Positions 34,111 to 49,159 of a DNA stretch of 64,000 nucleotides are shown piece after piece; position 1 is the first letter of the stretch, and every line of letters begins with the position of its first letter. The DNA is taken from the NCBI RefSeq assembly GCF_963678635.1, contig NC_087064.1, positions 56,984,338 to 57,048,337 of the forward strand. The letters run 5' to 3'. Made by a program: the position numbers and the translations under genes. The stretch is from Symsagittifera roscoffensis. Its lineage: Eukaryota; Xenacoelomorpha; Acoela; Convolutidae. Below the pieces are notes generated by a model. That model saw only the letters and a program-made list of their open reading frames with translations. It had not been told where the DNA came from and ran no database searches.

Positions 34111-37100
34111 GCACTTTTAACACCACTGAAAAAGCGATTGAAAAGAAGAATTGCCGTTTGCTGATCAAGTTGCACAGAGGAACCCTACCATAGTAAAAAA
34201 AAATTTGTAGGGTCTCAAATTCTGCACAAATTAGGCATTATAACTGTTGTAAGCTTTTCCAATTCCTTTTTTCGCTCAATTAATGCAAAAAATTAAAAAT
34301 TTCAAACCGGTTTTTCTCGACACCAGAAAAAAAATTGGGACTTTTTAATGTGGTTCAAATCACGACTGAAAAGGCAAATGCTTTAAAACGATATATCACT
34401 CAACCCAGTTCATTGATTATGAGTGGTACCTGGTTTTGCGCCAAAAATAAAAAGACAAAAATTCAAAATCAATAAAACACACCCGAATACAAGGTTCCTC
34501 CCGATTTTCAGTACGAATAATGATTTCAAAGAGCAAAACTTTTGAATACAAGAAAAAAACTCAAAAATACTCCAGTTTTTACATTAGATTTTCAGCAAAC
34601 GTTATTTCTTCCAAAACCTGAGTCAATAATTTGAATTTTATCAAAGTGTATTTTAATCAGGTTACTCGTTTCATAGCTTCGTTCTCCTTTGCACTGAACA
34701 TCTGAATCCGAATATGGGTTACAATTTATTACAAGCCCAGAGTTGATTGTTTGCCAGAAGTTGGTTCCAGTTTAGAAACAAGTGAATTGAAAAAAAAAGA
34801 CTGACAGGGCTAAGTGAAAGTAGACTTTTAGGGCCGAAGAATTTTCCCCAGTTTTTAATTAGTTTTGGACAATGTAATTGCTGGAAAAAATTACTGAAAA
34901 AATGGGTCGAAAACTTTTTATTCCAAAATTTTTTTTGTATTCGACAAAAAGCCTTACTTAAACATCTCAAAATTCTGGACTATTTTACTCATTTTAAAAA
35001 ATTTTTATACAGTGCGCTTATCAATATTGATATAATTTGTCAAAAGATTTTTTTAGCCCATTGTTGAAAGAAAGATATCCAAAAACTTGTAGAACTTTTC
35101 ACTTTTGTAGTCAAAACTTTTGATTAATTTTTTAATGAATTCCTTTTTTGCGCTATTTTATAAGATCTAGTTTTTTGTTAACGGAACGGTAATTTAAGTT
35201 ACTTTTTCTTCAAAATTTTTTTCTCTCAAAATGGATTTCCCTCAAAACAGTTTATTTTCAAATCTTGAGCCAAATTCCTTAAATTTGGTACAATCGTGAT
35301 TCCACCATCATTAGCGGAGTATTCTTGGATCTATCTCGTAAAATAAAAAAAGCGTCATTTTTCTTGCGATATTTTCTAACTAATTATTACAAAAACCTAA
35401 AAATCTGGCACTTATAACACCACTGAAAAAGCGATTGAAAAGAAGAATTGCCGTTTGCTGATCAAGTTGCACAGAGGAACCCTACCATAGTAAAAAAAAA
35501 TTTGTAGGGTCTCAAATTCTGCACAAATTAGGCATTATAACTGTTGTAAGCTTTTCCAATTCCTTTTTTCGCTCAATTAATGCAAAAAATTAAAAATTTC
35601 AAACCGGTTTTTCTCGACACCAGAAAAAAAATTGGGACTTTTTAATGTGGTTCAAATCACGACTGAAAAGGCAAATGCTTTAAAACGATATATCACTCAA
35701 CCCAGTTCATTGATTATGAGTGGTACCTGGTTTTGCGCCAAAAATAAAAAGACAAAAATTCAAAATCAATAAAACACACCCGAATACAAGGTTCCTCCCG
35801 ATTTTATGAAAACCTAACAATCTGGCACATTTAACATCACTGAAAAAGCGATTGAAAACAAGAATAAACGTTTGCTGATCAAGTTGCACAGAGGAAGCCT
35901 ACCATAGTCTTTAGAAATCTACGGTTTAGAAAACTTTTTTTTCCAAATAAAGGTAGTTTTTTTCTGCTTCCGCTTGGTATGATCTGACGTAAAAACAGTT
36001 TAAGCATTTTAGTTAGTCAGAGTTATATAACGAATTGGATGAAAAATTTTGTAGAAAAATGACAAGAATTACAAAACAAAAACGAAAAAAAAATTTTCTC
36101 AAATTTTTTTGCACAGTCCCGAAAAGTAGCTAAAAAATTCAAAAACTAGTTTTACTTGCTTAAATTTATTTTTAGGGTCTCAAATTCTGCACAAATTAGG
36201 CATTATAACTGTTGTAAGCCTGACCAATTCCTTTTTTTTCGCTCGAATTCTGACGAAAAATTAAAAATTTCAAACCGGTTATTCTCGACACCAGAAAAAA
36301 GTTGGGATTTTTTAATGTGGTTCAAATGACGACTGAAAAGGCAAATGCTTTAAAATGATATATCACTCAACCCAGTTCATTGATTATGAATGGTACCTGG
36401 TTTTGCGCGGAAAAAAAGGACAAAAAATCAAAATCAATAAAACACACCCGAATACAAGGTTCCTCCCGATTTTCAGTACGTATAATGATTTCAAAGAGCA
36501 AAACTTTTGAATACAAGAAAAAAACTCAAAAATACTCCAGTTTTCACTTTAAGTTTTTCAGCAAACGTAATTTCTCCCAAAATTTGAGCCAATAATTTGA
36601 AATTTATCAAAATGTATTTTAATCAGGTTACTCGTTTCATAGCTTCGTTCTCCTTTGCACTGAACAGCTGAATCAGAATATGGGTTAGTTTTTGACACTT
36701 TCTTTCTTAATTGTGACACCGACTTGTCTTTTAATGTAAGTTGCCATGGCATACAATTTATTGCATCTGGCCAGCTCCTAGCCCAGAGTTGATTGTTTGC
36801 CAGAAGTTGGTTCCAGTTTAGAAACAAGTGAATTGAAAAAAAAAGAATGACAAGGTTAAGTGAAAAAAGACTTTTAGGGCCGAACAATTTTCCCCAGTTT
36901 TTAATTGGTGTTGGACAATGTAATTGCTGGAAAAACTTACTGAATAAATGGGTCGAAAACTTTTTTAATCAGAAACTTTTTTTTTGTATTCGACAAAAAG
37001 TCTTTCTTAAACATCTCAAAATTCTGGACTATTTTACTCATTTTAAAAAACTTTTATACAGTGCGCTTATCAATATTGATATAATTTGTCAAAAGAATTT

Positions 37101-40100
37101 TTTAGCCCATCGTTGAAAGAAAGATATCCAAAAAATTTGTAGAACTTTTTACTTTTGTAGTCAAAACTTTAGATTAATTTTTTAATGAATTCCTTTTTTG
37201 CGCTATTTTATAAGATCTAGTTTTTTGTTAACGGAACGGTAATTTAAGTTACTTTTTCTTCAAAATTTTTTTCTCTCAAAATGGATTTCCCTCAAAACAG
37301 TTTATTTTCAAACCTTGAGTCAAATTCCTTAAATTTGGTATAATCGTGATTCCACATCATTAGCGAAGTTTTCTTGGATCTATCTCATAAAATAAAAAAA
37401 AGCGTCATTTTTCTTGCGATATTTTCTAACTAATTATTATAAAAACCTAAAAATCTGGCACATATAACATCACTGAAAAAGCGATTGAAAACAAGAATAG
37501 CCGTTTGCTGATCAAGTTGCACAGAGGAAGCCTACCATAGTCTTTACAAATCTACGGTTTAGAAAACTTTTTTCAGAATAAGGGTAGTTTTATTCTGCTT
37601 CTGCTTGGTGTGATCTGACGTAAAAACAGTTTGAGCATTTTAGTTAGTCAGAGGTATATAACGAATTGGAGGAAAACTTTTGTAGAAAAATGACAAGAAT
37701 TACTAAACAAAAACGAAAAAAAATTTTCTCAAATTTTTTTGCACAGTCCCGAAAAGTAGCTATAAAATTCAAAAACTAGTTTTACTTGCTTAAATTTATT
37801 TTTCATGGTCTCAAACTCTGCACAAATTAGGCATTATAACTGTTGTAAGCCTGACCTATTCCTTTTTTTCGCTCGAATTCAGACAAAAAATTAAAAATTT
37901 CAAACCGGTTATTCTCGACAGCAGATAAAAATTGGGATTTTTTAATGTGGTTCAAATCACGACTGAAAAGGCAAATGCTTTAAAATGATATATCACTCAA
38001 CCCAGTTCATTGATTATGAATGGTACCTGTTTTTGCGCCAAAATTAAAAAGACAAAAATTCAAAATCAATAAAACACACCCGAATACAAGATTCCTCCCG
38101 ATTTTCAGTACGAATAATGATTTCAAAGAGCAAAACTTTCGAATACAAGAAAAAAAACTCAAAATACTCCAGTTTTCACTTTAAGTTTTTCAGCAAACGT
38201 TATTTCTCCCAAAATTTGAGCCAATAATTTGAACTTTATCAAAGTGTATTTTAATCAGGTTACTCGTTTCATAGCTTCGTTCTCCTTTGCACTGAACATC
38301 TGAATCCGAATATGGGTTAGTTTTTGACACTTTCTTTCTTAATTGTGACACCGACTTGTCTTTTAATGTAAGTTGCCATGGCATACAATTTATTGCAGCT
38401 GGCCAGCTCCTAGCCCAGAGTTGATTGTTTGCCAGAAGTTGGTTCCAGTTTAGAAACATGTGAATTGAAAAAAAAAAGAATGACAAGGCTAAGTGAAAGT
38501 AGATTTTTAGGGCCAAACAATTTTTTCCCAGTTTTTAATTAGCTTTAGACAATGTAATTGCTGAAAAAACTTCCTGAAAAATTGGGTTGAAAACTTTTTA
38601 TTCCAAAGTTTTTTTTAGTATTCGACAAAAAGCCTTACTTAAACATCTCAAAATTCTGGACTATTTTACTCATTTAAAAAAAATTTTAAACAGTGCGCTT
38701 ATCAATATTGATATAATTAGTCAAAAGATTTTTTTTTAGCTCATTGTTGAAAGAAAGATATCCAAAAACTTGTAGCACTTTTTACTTTTGTATTCAAAAC
38801 TTTGCATTATTTTTTTAATGAATTCTTTTTTTTTGCGCTATTTCATAAGATCTAGTTTTTTGTTAACGGAACGGTAATTTAAGTTACTTTTTTCTTCAAA
38901 GTTTTTTTCTCTTAAAATAGATCCCTCAAAATAGTTTATTTTCAAATCTTGAGCCAAATTCTTTAAGAAGCCTTACAAAAAGCCTTACTTAAAAAATCTG
39001 GACTATTTTACTCATTTTTAAAAAATTTTATACAGTGCGCTTATCAATATTGATATAATTTGGCAGAAGATTCCTTTTAAATCATTTTTGAAAGAAAAAC
39101 AACCAAAAACTTGTAGCACTTTTTACTTTTGTAGTCAAAACTTTGGATTATTTTTTTTAATGAGTTCCTCTTTTGCGCTATTTCATAAGATCTAGTTTTT
39201 TGTTAACGGAACGGTAATTTAAGTTACTTTTTTCTTCAAATTTTTTTTCTCTCAAAACTGATTTTCCTCAAACTATTTTATTTTCAAATTTTGAGCCAAA
39301 TTTTTTAAATTTGGTATAATCGTGATTCCACCATCAATAGCGAAGTATTCTTGGATCTATCTCGTAAAATTAAAAAAAGTGTCATTTTTCTTGCGATATT
39401 TTCTAACTAATTTTAATGAAAATATAAAAATCTGGCACGTTTAACATCACTGAAAAAGCGATTGAAAACAAAAATAGCCGTTTGCTGATCAAGTTGCACA
39501 GAGGAATTCTACCATAGTCTTTAGAAATCTACGGTTTAGAAAACTTTTTTTTCCAAGTTAGAGTAGTTTTTTCTGCTTCTGCTTGGTGTGATCTGACGTA
39601 GAAAAAAAATTCAGCATTTCACTTAGTCAAAGTTCTACGGGTGAATTGGACAAAATTTTCTGTAGAAAATTGACAAAAATTACAAAGCAAAAAAAAGTTC
39701 TCAAAAAATCCGAAAAGGGGCTTAAAAATTCAAAAAACTGGTTTTACTAGCTTAAATTTTTTTGTAGGGTCTTAAAATCTGAACAAATTAGGCATTATAA
39801 CTGTTATAAGCCTTTCAAACTACTTTTTTTGCTCGAATTAAGACGAAAAATTAAAAATTTCAAACCGGTTTTTCTCGACACCAGAAAACAATTGGGATTT
39901 TTTAATGTGATTCAAATCACGACTGAAAAGGCAAATGCTTTAAAATTATATATCACTCAACCCAGTTCATTGATTATGAATAGTGTCTGGTTTTGCGCTG
40001 AAAAAAAAAAGGACAAAAATTCAAAATCAAAAAAACACACCCGAATACAAGGTTCCTCCCGATTTTCAGTACGAATAATGATTTCAAAGAGCAAAACTTT

Positions 40101-43100
40101 CGAATACAAGAAAAAAAACTCAAAAGTACTCCTGTTTTCACTTTAAGTTTTTCAGCAAACGTTATTTCTCCCAAAATTTGAGCCAACAATTTGAATTTTA
40201 TCAAAGTGTATTTTAATCAGGTTACTCGTTTCATAGCTTCGTTCTCCTTTGCACGAACAGCTGAATCCGAATATGGGTTAGTTTTTGACACTTTCTTTCT
40301 TAATTGTGACACCGACTTGTCTTTTAATGTAAGTTGCCATGGCATACAATTTATTGCAGCTGGCCAGCTCCTAGCCCAGAGTTGATTGTTTGCCAGAAGT
40401 TGGTTCCAGTTTAGAAACAAGTGAATTGAAAAAAAAAAGACTGACAAGGCTAAGTGAAAGTAGACTTTTAGGGCCGAACAATTTTCCCCAGTTTTTAATT
40501 AGTTTTGGACAATGTAATTGCTGGAAAAACTTACTGAATAAATGGGTCGAAAACTTTTTAATAAGAAAATTTTATTTTTGTATTCGACAAAAAGTCTTTC
40601 TTAAACATCTCAAAATTCTGGACTATTTTACTCATTTTAAAAAATTTTTATACAGTGCGCTTATCAATATTGATATAATTTGTCAAAAGATTTTTTTTAG
40701 CTCATTGTTGAAAGAAAGATATCCAAAAACTTGTAGAACTTTTTACTTTTGTAGTCAAAACTTTTGATTAATTTTTTAATGAATTCCTTTTTTGCGCTAT
40801 TTCATATGATCTAGTTTTTTGTTAACGGAACGGTAATTTAGGTTACTTTTTCTTCAAATTTTTTTTTCTCTCAAAATGGATTTCCCTCAAAATAGTTTAT
40901 TTTCAAATCTTGAGCCAAATTCTTTAAATTTGATATAATCGTGATTCCACCATCATTAGCGAAGTATTCTTGGATCTATCTCGTAAAATAAAAAGAAAAA
41001 GCGTCATTTTCTTGCAATATTTTCTAACTAATTATTATGAAAAATTAAAAATCTGGCAGTATAACATCACTGAAAAAGCAATTGAAAACAAGAATAGCAG
41101 TTTGCTGATTAAGTTGCACAGAGGAATCCTACCATAAACTATAGAAATCTACGGTTTAGATAACTTTTTTTCCAAGTTAGAGTAGTTTTTCCTGCTTCTG
41201 CTTGTTGTGATCTGACGTAAAAACAAATTTCAGTATTTCACTTAGTCATAATTCTATGGGCTATTTGGAAAAACAAGTTTGTAGAAAATTGACAAAAATT
41301 ACTTAACAAAAATGAAAAAAAAAATGTCTCAAATTTTTTTGCAGAGTCCCGAAAAGAGGCTTAAAAATTCAAAAAAACTAGTTTTACTTGCTTAAATTTT
41401 TTTTGTAGGGTCTTAAAATCTGCACAAATTAGGCATTATAACTGTTATAAGCCTTTCAAACTACTTTTTTTGCTCGAATTAAGACGAAAAATTAAAAATT
41501 TCAAACCGGTTTTTCTCGACACCAGAAAAAAATTGGGATTTTTTAATGTGGTTCAAATCACGACTGAAAAGGCAAATGCTTTAAAATTATATAGCACTCA
41601 ACCCAGTTCATTGATTATGAATAGTACCTGGTTTTGCGCTGAAAATAAAAGGACAAAAATTCAAAATCAAAAAAACACACCCGAATACAAGGTTCCTCCC
41701 GATTTTCAGTACGAATAATGATTTCAAAGAGCAAAACTTTCGAATACAAGAAAAAAACTCAAAAGTACTCCTGTTTTCACTTTAAGTTTTTCAGCAAACG
41801 TTATTTCTCCCAAAATTTGAGCCAACAATTTGAATTTTATCAAAGTGTATTTTAATCAGGTTACTCGTTTCATAGCTTCGTTCTCCTTTGCACGGAACAG
41901 CTGAATCCGAATATGGGTTAGTTTTTGACACTTTCTTTCTTAATTGTGACACCGACTTGTCTTTTAATGTAAGTTGCCATGGCATAAATTTTATTGCAGC
42001 TGGCCAGCTCCTAGCCCAGAGTTGATTGTTTGCCAGAAGTTGGCTCCAGTTGGTTCTAGTAGAAACAAGTGAATTGAAAAAAAAAGACTGACAAGGCTAA
42101 GTGAAAGTAGACTTTTAGGGCCGAACAATTTTCCCCAGTTTTTAATTAATTTGGACAATGTAATTGCTGGAAAAACTTACTGAATAAATGGGTCAAAAAC
42201 TTTTTAATCAGAAAATTTTATTTTTGTATTCGACAAAAAGTCTTTCTTAAACATCTCAAAATTCTGGACTATTTTGCTCATTTTAAAAAATTTTTATACA
42301 GTGCGCTTATCAATATTGATATAATTTGTCAAAAATTTTTTTTAGCCCATTGCTGAAAGAAAGATATCCAAAAACTTGTACAATTTTTTACTTTTGTAGT
42401 CAAAACTTTTGATTAAATTTTTAATGAATTCCTTTTTTGCGCTATTTTATAAGATCTAGTTTTTTGTTAACGGAACGGTAATTTAAGTTACTTTTTCTTC
42501 AAAATTTTTTTCTCTCAAAATGGATTTCCCTCAAAACAGTTTATTTTCAAATCTTGAGCCAAATTCCTTAAATTTGGTATAATCGTGATTTCACCATCAT
42601 TAGCGAAGTATTCTTGGATCTATCTCGTAAAATAAAAAGAAAAAGCGTCATTTTCTTGCAATATTTTCTAACTAATTATTATGAAAAATCAAAAATCTGG
42701 CACATATAACATCACTGAAAAAGCAATTGCAAACAAGAATAGCAGTTTGCTGATTAAGTTGCCCAGAGGAATCCTACCATAGTCTTTAGAAATCTACGGT
42801 TTAGAAAACTTTTTTCCAAGTTAGAGTAGTTTTTCCTGCTTCTGCTTGTTGTGATCTGACGTAAAAACAAATTTCAGCGTTTTACTTAGTCATAATTCTA
42901 TGGGCTATTTGGAAAAACAAGTTTGTAGAAAATTGACAAAAATTATTAAACAAAAATGAAAAAAAAATGTCTCAAATTTTTTTTGCAGAGTCCCGAAAAG
43001 AAGTTTTACTTGCTTAAATTTATGTTTTAGGGTCTCAAATTTTGCACAAATTAGGCATTATAACTGTTGTAAGCCTGACCAATTCCTTTTTTCGCTCGAA

Positions 43101-46100
43101 TTAAGACGAAAAATTAAAAATTTCCAACCGGTTTTTCTCGACACCAGAAAAAAATTGGGATTTTTTAATGTGGTTCAAATCACGACTGAAAAGGCAATTG
43201 CTTTAAAATGATATATCACTCAACCCAGTTCATTGATTATGAGTGGTACCTGGTTTTGCGCCAAAAATAAAAAGACAAAAATTCAAAATCAATGAAACAC
43301 ACCCGAATACAAGGTTCTTCCCGATTTTCAGTACGAATAATGATTTCAAAGAGCAAAACTTTTGAATACAAGAAAAAAAACTCAAAAATACTCCAGTTTT
43401 CACTTTAGATTTTCAGCAAACGTTATTTCTTCCAAATTTTGAGTCAATAATTTGAATATTATCAAAGTGTATTTTGATCAGGTTAAACGTTTCATAGCTT
43501 CGTTCTCCTTAAAATGTGGGTCGAAAACTTTTTAATCCAATTTTTTTTTTTTAAATTTTATACAGTGCGCTTATCAATATTGATATAATTTGTCAAAACA
43601 ATCATTTTAGCTCATTGTTGAAAGAAAGATATCCAAAACTTCTATCACTTTTTACTTTTGTAGTCAAAACTTTGCATTATTTTTTTAATGAATTCTTTTT
43701 TTGTGCGCTATTTCATAAGATCTAGTTTTTTGTTAACGGAACGGTAATTTAAGTTACTATTTTTTTCAAAAGTTTTTTCTCATAAAATGGATTTCCCTCA
43801 AAATAGTTTTTTTTTCAAATCTTGAGCCAAATTCCTTAAATTTGGTATAATCGTGATTCCACCATCATTAGCGAAGTATTCTTGGATCTATCTCGTAAAA
43901 TAAAAAAAGCGTCATTTTTCTTGCGATATTTTTTCACTAATTATTATGAAAGCCTAAAAATATGGCACATTTAACATCACTGAAAAAGCGATTGAAAACA
44001 AGAATAGCCTTTTGCTAATTAAGTTGCACAGAGGAATTCTACCATAGTCTTTAGAAATCTACGGTTTAGAAAACTTTTTTTTCCAAGTTAGAGTAGTTTT
44101 TTCTGCTTCTGCTTGGTGTGATCTGACGTAGAAAAAAAATTCAGCATTTCACTTAGTCAAAGTTCTACGGGTGAATTGGACAAAATTTTCTGTAGAAAAT
44201 TGACAAAAATTACAAAGCAAAAAAAAGTTCTCAAAAAATCCGAAAAGGGGCTTAAAAATTCAAAAAACTGGTTTTACTAGCTTAAATTTTTTTGTAGGGT
44301 CTTAAAATCTGCACAAATTAGGCATTATAACTGTTATAAGCCTTTCAAACTACTTTTTTTGCTCGAATTAAGACGAAAAATTAAAAATTTCAAACCGGTT
44401 TTTCTCGATACCAGAAAACAATTGGGATTTTTTAATGTGGTTCAAATCACGACTGAAAAGGCAAATGCTTTAAAATTATATATCACTCAACCCAGTTCAT
44501 TGATTATGAATAGTGTCTGGTTTTGCGCTGAAAATAAAAGGACAAAAATTCAAAATCAAAAAAACACACCCGAATACAAGGTTCCTCCCGATTTTCAGTA
44601 CGAATAATGATTTCAAAGAGCAAAACTTTCGAATACAAGAAAAAAAACTCAAAAGTACTCCTGTTTTCACTTTAAGTTTTTCAGCAAACGTTATTTCTCC
44701 CAAAATTTAAGCCAACAATTTGAATTTTATCAAAGTGTATTTTAATCAGGTTACTCGTTTCATAGCTTCGTTCTCCTTTGCACGAACAGCTGAATCCGAA
44801 TATGGGTTAGTTTTTGACACTTTCTTTCTTAATTGTGACACCGACTTGTCTTTTAATGTAAGTTGCCATGGCATACAATTTATTGCAGCTGGCCAGCTCC
44901 TAGCCCAGAGTTGATTGTTTGCCAGAAGTTGGTTCCAGTTTAGAAACAAGTGAATTGAAAAAAAAAAGACTGACAAGGCTAAGTGAAAGTAGACTTTTAG
45001 GGCCGAACAATTTTCCCCAGTTTTTAATTAGTTTTGCACAATGTAATTGCTGGAAAAACTTACTGAATAAATGGGTCGAAAACTTTTTAATCAGAAAATT
45101 TTATTTTTGTATTCGACAAAAAGTCTTTCTTAAACATCTCAAAATTCTGGACTATTTTACTCATTTTAAAAAATTTTTATACAGTGCGCTTATCAATATT
45201 GATATAATTTGTCAAAAGATTTTTTTTAGCCCATTGTTGAAAGAAAGATATCAAAAAACTTGTAGAACTTTTTACTTTTGTAGTCAAAACTCTTGATTAA
45301 TTTTTTAATGAATTCCTTTTTTGCGCTATTTCATATGATCTAGTTTTTTGTTAACGGAACGGTAATTTAGGTTACTTTTTCTTCAAAATTTTTTTTCTCT
45401 CAAAATGGATTTCCCTCAAAATAGTTTATTTTCAAATCTTGAGCCAAATTCTTTAAATTTGGTATAATCGTGATTCCACCATCATTAGCGAAGTATTCTT
45501 GGATCTATCTCGTAAAATAAAAAGAAAAAGCGTCATTTTCTTGCAATATTTTCTAACTAATTATTATGAAAAATTAAAAATCTGGCAATATAACATCACT
45601 GAAAAAGCAATTGAAAACAAGAATAGCAGTTTGCTGATTAAGTTGCACAGAGGAATCTTACCATAGTCTATAGAAATCTACGGTTTAGAAAACTTTTTTT
45701 CCAAGTTAGAGTAGTTTTTCCTGCTTCTGCTTGTTGTGATCTGACGTAAAAACAAATTTCAGCATTTCACTTAGTCATAATTCTATGGGCTATTTGGAAA
45801 AACAAGTTTGTAGAAAATTGACAAAAATTACTAAACAAAAATGAAAAAAAAAATGTCTCAAATTTTTTTGCAGAGTCCCGAAAAGAGGCTTAAAAATTCA
45901 AAAAAACTAGTTTTACTTGCTTAAATTTTTTTTGTAGGGTCTTAAAATCTGCACAAATTAGGCATTATAACTGTTATAAGCCTTTCAAACTACTTTTTTT
46001 GCTCGAATTAGGACGAAAAATTAAAAATTTCAAACCGGTTTTTCTCGACACCAGAAAAAATTGGGATTTTTTAATGGGGTTCAAATCACGACTGAAAACG

Positions 46101-49100
46101 CAAATGCTTTAAAATTATATATCACTCAACCCAGTTCATTGATTATGAATAGTACCTGGTTTTGCGCTGAAAATAAAAGGACAAAAATTCAAAATCAAAA
46201 AAACACACCCGAATACAAGGTTCCTCCCGATTTTCAGTACGAATAATGATTTCAAAGAGCAAAACTTTCGAATACAAGAAAAAAACTCAAAAGTACTCCT
46301 GTTTTCACTTTAAGTTTTTCAGCAAACGTTATTTCTCCCAAAATTTGAGCCAACAATTTGAATTTTATCAAAGTGTATTTTAATCAGGTTACTCGTTTCA
46401 TAGCTTCGTTCTCCTTTGCACGGAACAGCTGAATCCGAATATGGGTTAGTTTTTGACACTTTCTTTCTTAATTGTGACACCGACTTGTCTTTTAATGTAA
46501 GTTGCCATGGCATAAATTTTATTGCAGCTGGCCAGCTCCTAGCCCAGAGTTGATTGTTTGCCAGAAGTTGGCTCCAGTTGGTTCTAGTAGAAACAAGTGA
46601 ATTGAAAAAAAAAAGACTGACAAGGCTAAGTGAAAGTAGACTTTTAGGGCCGAACAATTTTCCCCAGTTTTTAATTAATTTGGACAATGTAATTGCTGGA
46701 AAAACTTACTGAATAAATGGGTCAAAAACTTTTTAATCAGAAAATTTTATTTTTGTATTCGACAAAAAGTCTTTCTTAAACATCTCAAAATTCTGGACTA
46801 TTTTGCTCATTTTAAAAAATTTTTATACAGTGCGCTTATCAATATTGATATAATTTGTCAAAAGATTTTTTTAGCCCATTGCTGAAAGAAAGATATCCAA
46901 AAACTTGTAGAATTTTTTACTTTTGTAGTCAAAACTTTTGATTAATTTTTTAATGAATTCCTTTTTTGCGCTATTTTATAAGATCTAGTTTTTTGTTAAC
47001 GGAACGGTAATTAAAGTTACTTTTTCTTCAAAATTTTTTTCTCTCAAAATGGATTTCCCTCAAAACAGTTTATTTTCAAATCTTGAGCCAAATTCCTTAA
47101 ATTTGGTATAATCGTGATTTCACCATCATTAGCGAAGTATTCTTGGATCTATCTCGTAAAATAAAAAGAAAAAGCGTCATTTTCTTGCAATATTTTCTAA
47201 CTAATTATTATGAAACATTAAAAATCTGGCACATATAACATCACTGAAAAAGCAATTGCAAACAAGAATAGCAGTTTGCTGATTAAGTTGCCCAGAGGAA
47301 TCCTACCATAGTCTTTAGAAATCTACGGTTTAGAAAACTTTTTTCCAAGTTAGAGTAGTTTTTCCTGCTTCTGCTTGTTGTGATCTGACGTAAAAACAAA
47401 TTTCAGCATTTTACTTAGTCATAATTCTATGGGCTATTTGGAAAAACAAGTTTGTAGAAAATTGACAAAAATTATTAAACAAAAATGAAAAAAAAATGTC
47501 TCAAATTTTTTTTGCAGAGTCCCGAAAAGAAGTTTTACTTGCTTAAATTTATGTTTTAGGGTCTCAAATTTTGCACAAATTAGGCATTATAACTGTTGTA
47601 AGCCTGACCAATTCCTTTTTTCGCTCGAATTAAGACGAAAAATTAAAAATTTCCAACCGGTTTTTCTCGACACCAGAAAAAAATTGGGATTTTTTAATGT
47701 GGTTCAAATCACGACTGAAAAGGCAATTGCTTTAAAATGATATATCACTCAACCCAGTTCATTGATTATGAGTGGTACCTGGTTTTGCGCCAAAAATAAA
47801 AAGACAAAAATTCAAAATCAATGAAACACACCCGAATACAAGGTTCTTCCCGATTTTCAGTACGAATAATGATTTCAAAGAGCAAAACTTTTGAATACAA
47901 GAAAAAAAACTCAACAATACTCCAGTTTTCACTTTAGATTTTCAGCAAACATTATTTCTTCCAAAATTTGAGTCAATAATTTGAATATTATCAAAGTGTA
48001 TTTTGATCAGGTTAAACGTTTCATAGCTTCGTTCTCCTTAAAATGTGGGTCGAAAACTTTTTATTCCAATTTTTTTTTTTTAAATTTTATACAGTGCGCT
48101 TATCAATATTGATATAATTTGTCAAAACAATCATTTTAGCTCATTGTTGAAAGAAAGATATCCAAAACTTCTAGCACTTTTTACTTTTGTAGTCAAAACT
48201 TTGCATTATTTTTTTAATGAATTCTTTTTTTGTGCGCTATTTCATAAGATCTAGTTTTTTGTTAACGGAACGGTAATTTAAGTTACTATGTTTTTCAAAA
48301 GTTTTTTCTCTTAAAATGGATTTCCCTCAAAATAGTTTTTTTTTCAAATCTTGAGCCAAATTCCTTAAATTTGGTATAATCGTGATTCCACCATCATTAG
48401 CGAAGTATTCTTGGATCTATCTCGTAAAATAAAAAAAGCGTCATTTTTCTTGCGATATTTTTTTCACTAATTATTATGAAAGCCTAAAAATCTGGCACAT
48501 TTAACATCACTGAAAAAGCGATTGAAAACAAGAATAGCCGTTTGCTGATTAAGTTGCACAGAGGAATCCTACCATAGTCTTTAGAAATCTACGGTTTAGA
48601 AAACTTTTTTTCCATGTTAGAGTAGTTTTTTCTGCTTCTGCTTGTTGTGATCTGACGTAAAAACAAATTTCAGCATTTCACTTAATCATAGTTCTATGGG
48701 CGATTTGGAAAACGATTTTGTAGAAAATTGACAAAAATTTCTAAACAAAAATGAAAAAAAAAATCTCAAATTTTTTTGCAGAGTCCCGAAAAGAGGCTCA
48801 AAATTCAAAAAACTAGTTTTACTTGCTTAAATTTATATTTTAGGGTCTCAAATTCTGCACAAACTAGGCATTATAACTGTTGTAAGCCTGACCAATTCCT
48901 TTTTTTGCTCGAATTAAGACAAAAAATTAAAAATTTCAAACCGGTTTTTCTCGACACCAGAAAAGAATTGGGATTTTTTTAATGTGGTTCAAATCCCGAC
49001 TGAAAAAGCAAAGGCTTTAACATGATATATATATCAACCCAGTTCATTGATTACTAATGGTACCTGATTTTTCGCGGAAAATAAAAAGACAAAAATTCAA

Positions 49101-49158
49101 AATCAATAAAACACACCCGAATACAAGGTTCCTTCCGGTTTTCAGTACGAATAATGAT
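34111..49158. repeat. Satellite-like tandem array, units of about 1.27-1.64 kb
   Basis: Unit starts (GCAC after AAAAATCTG or a near match) fall at 34,111; 35,408; 35,825; 37,458; 39,435; 41,057; 42,700; 43,965; 45,585; 47,229 and 48,495, and the array breaks off at about 49,158. Spacings range from a truncated 417 bp to 1,977 bp, the longest holding an internal partial duplication (about 38,975-39,430). Every unit carries TTCAAATCACGACTGAAAA, CTCAACCCAGTTCATTGATT and AGTGCGCTTATCAATATTGA. The small ORFs that recur in both strands shift with homopolymer changes and show no coding constraint. Confidence 0.95.
39435..48494. repeat. Higher-order repeat: two copies of a 4,530-bp three-unit block
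   Basis: Units of 1,622, 1,643 and 1,265 bp (39,435-43,964) are followed by units of 1,620, 1,644 and 1,266 bp (43,965-48,494), so both blocks total 4,530 bp. Diagnostic variants repeat in step: the AATAGTGTCTGG variant in unit 1, AATAGTACCTGG in unit 2, GTTGCCCAGAGG and the shortened form in unit 3. A third block begins at 48,495 and stops after 664 bp. Confidence 0.9.
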
Positions 49159-49159
49159 T

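Noticed and set aside
34719-46687. Recurring 60-125-codon ORFs on both strands in the satellite array
   Set aside because: They recur only because the DNA repeats. Reading frames break at homopolymer changes between units and no start or stop is conserved across the array.
29412-49158. CRISPR-like array
   Set aside because: Units are over 1 kb and there is no short regular repeat-spacer pattern or cas gene.
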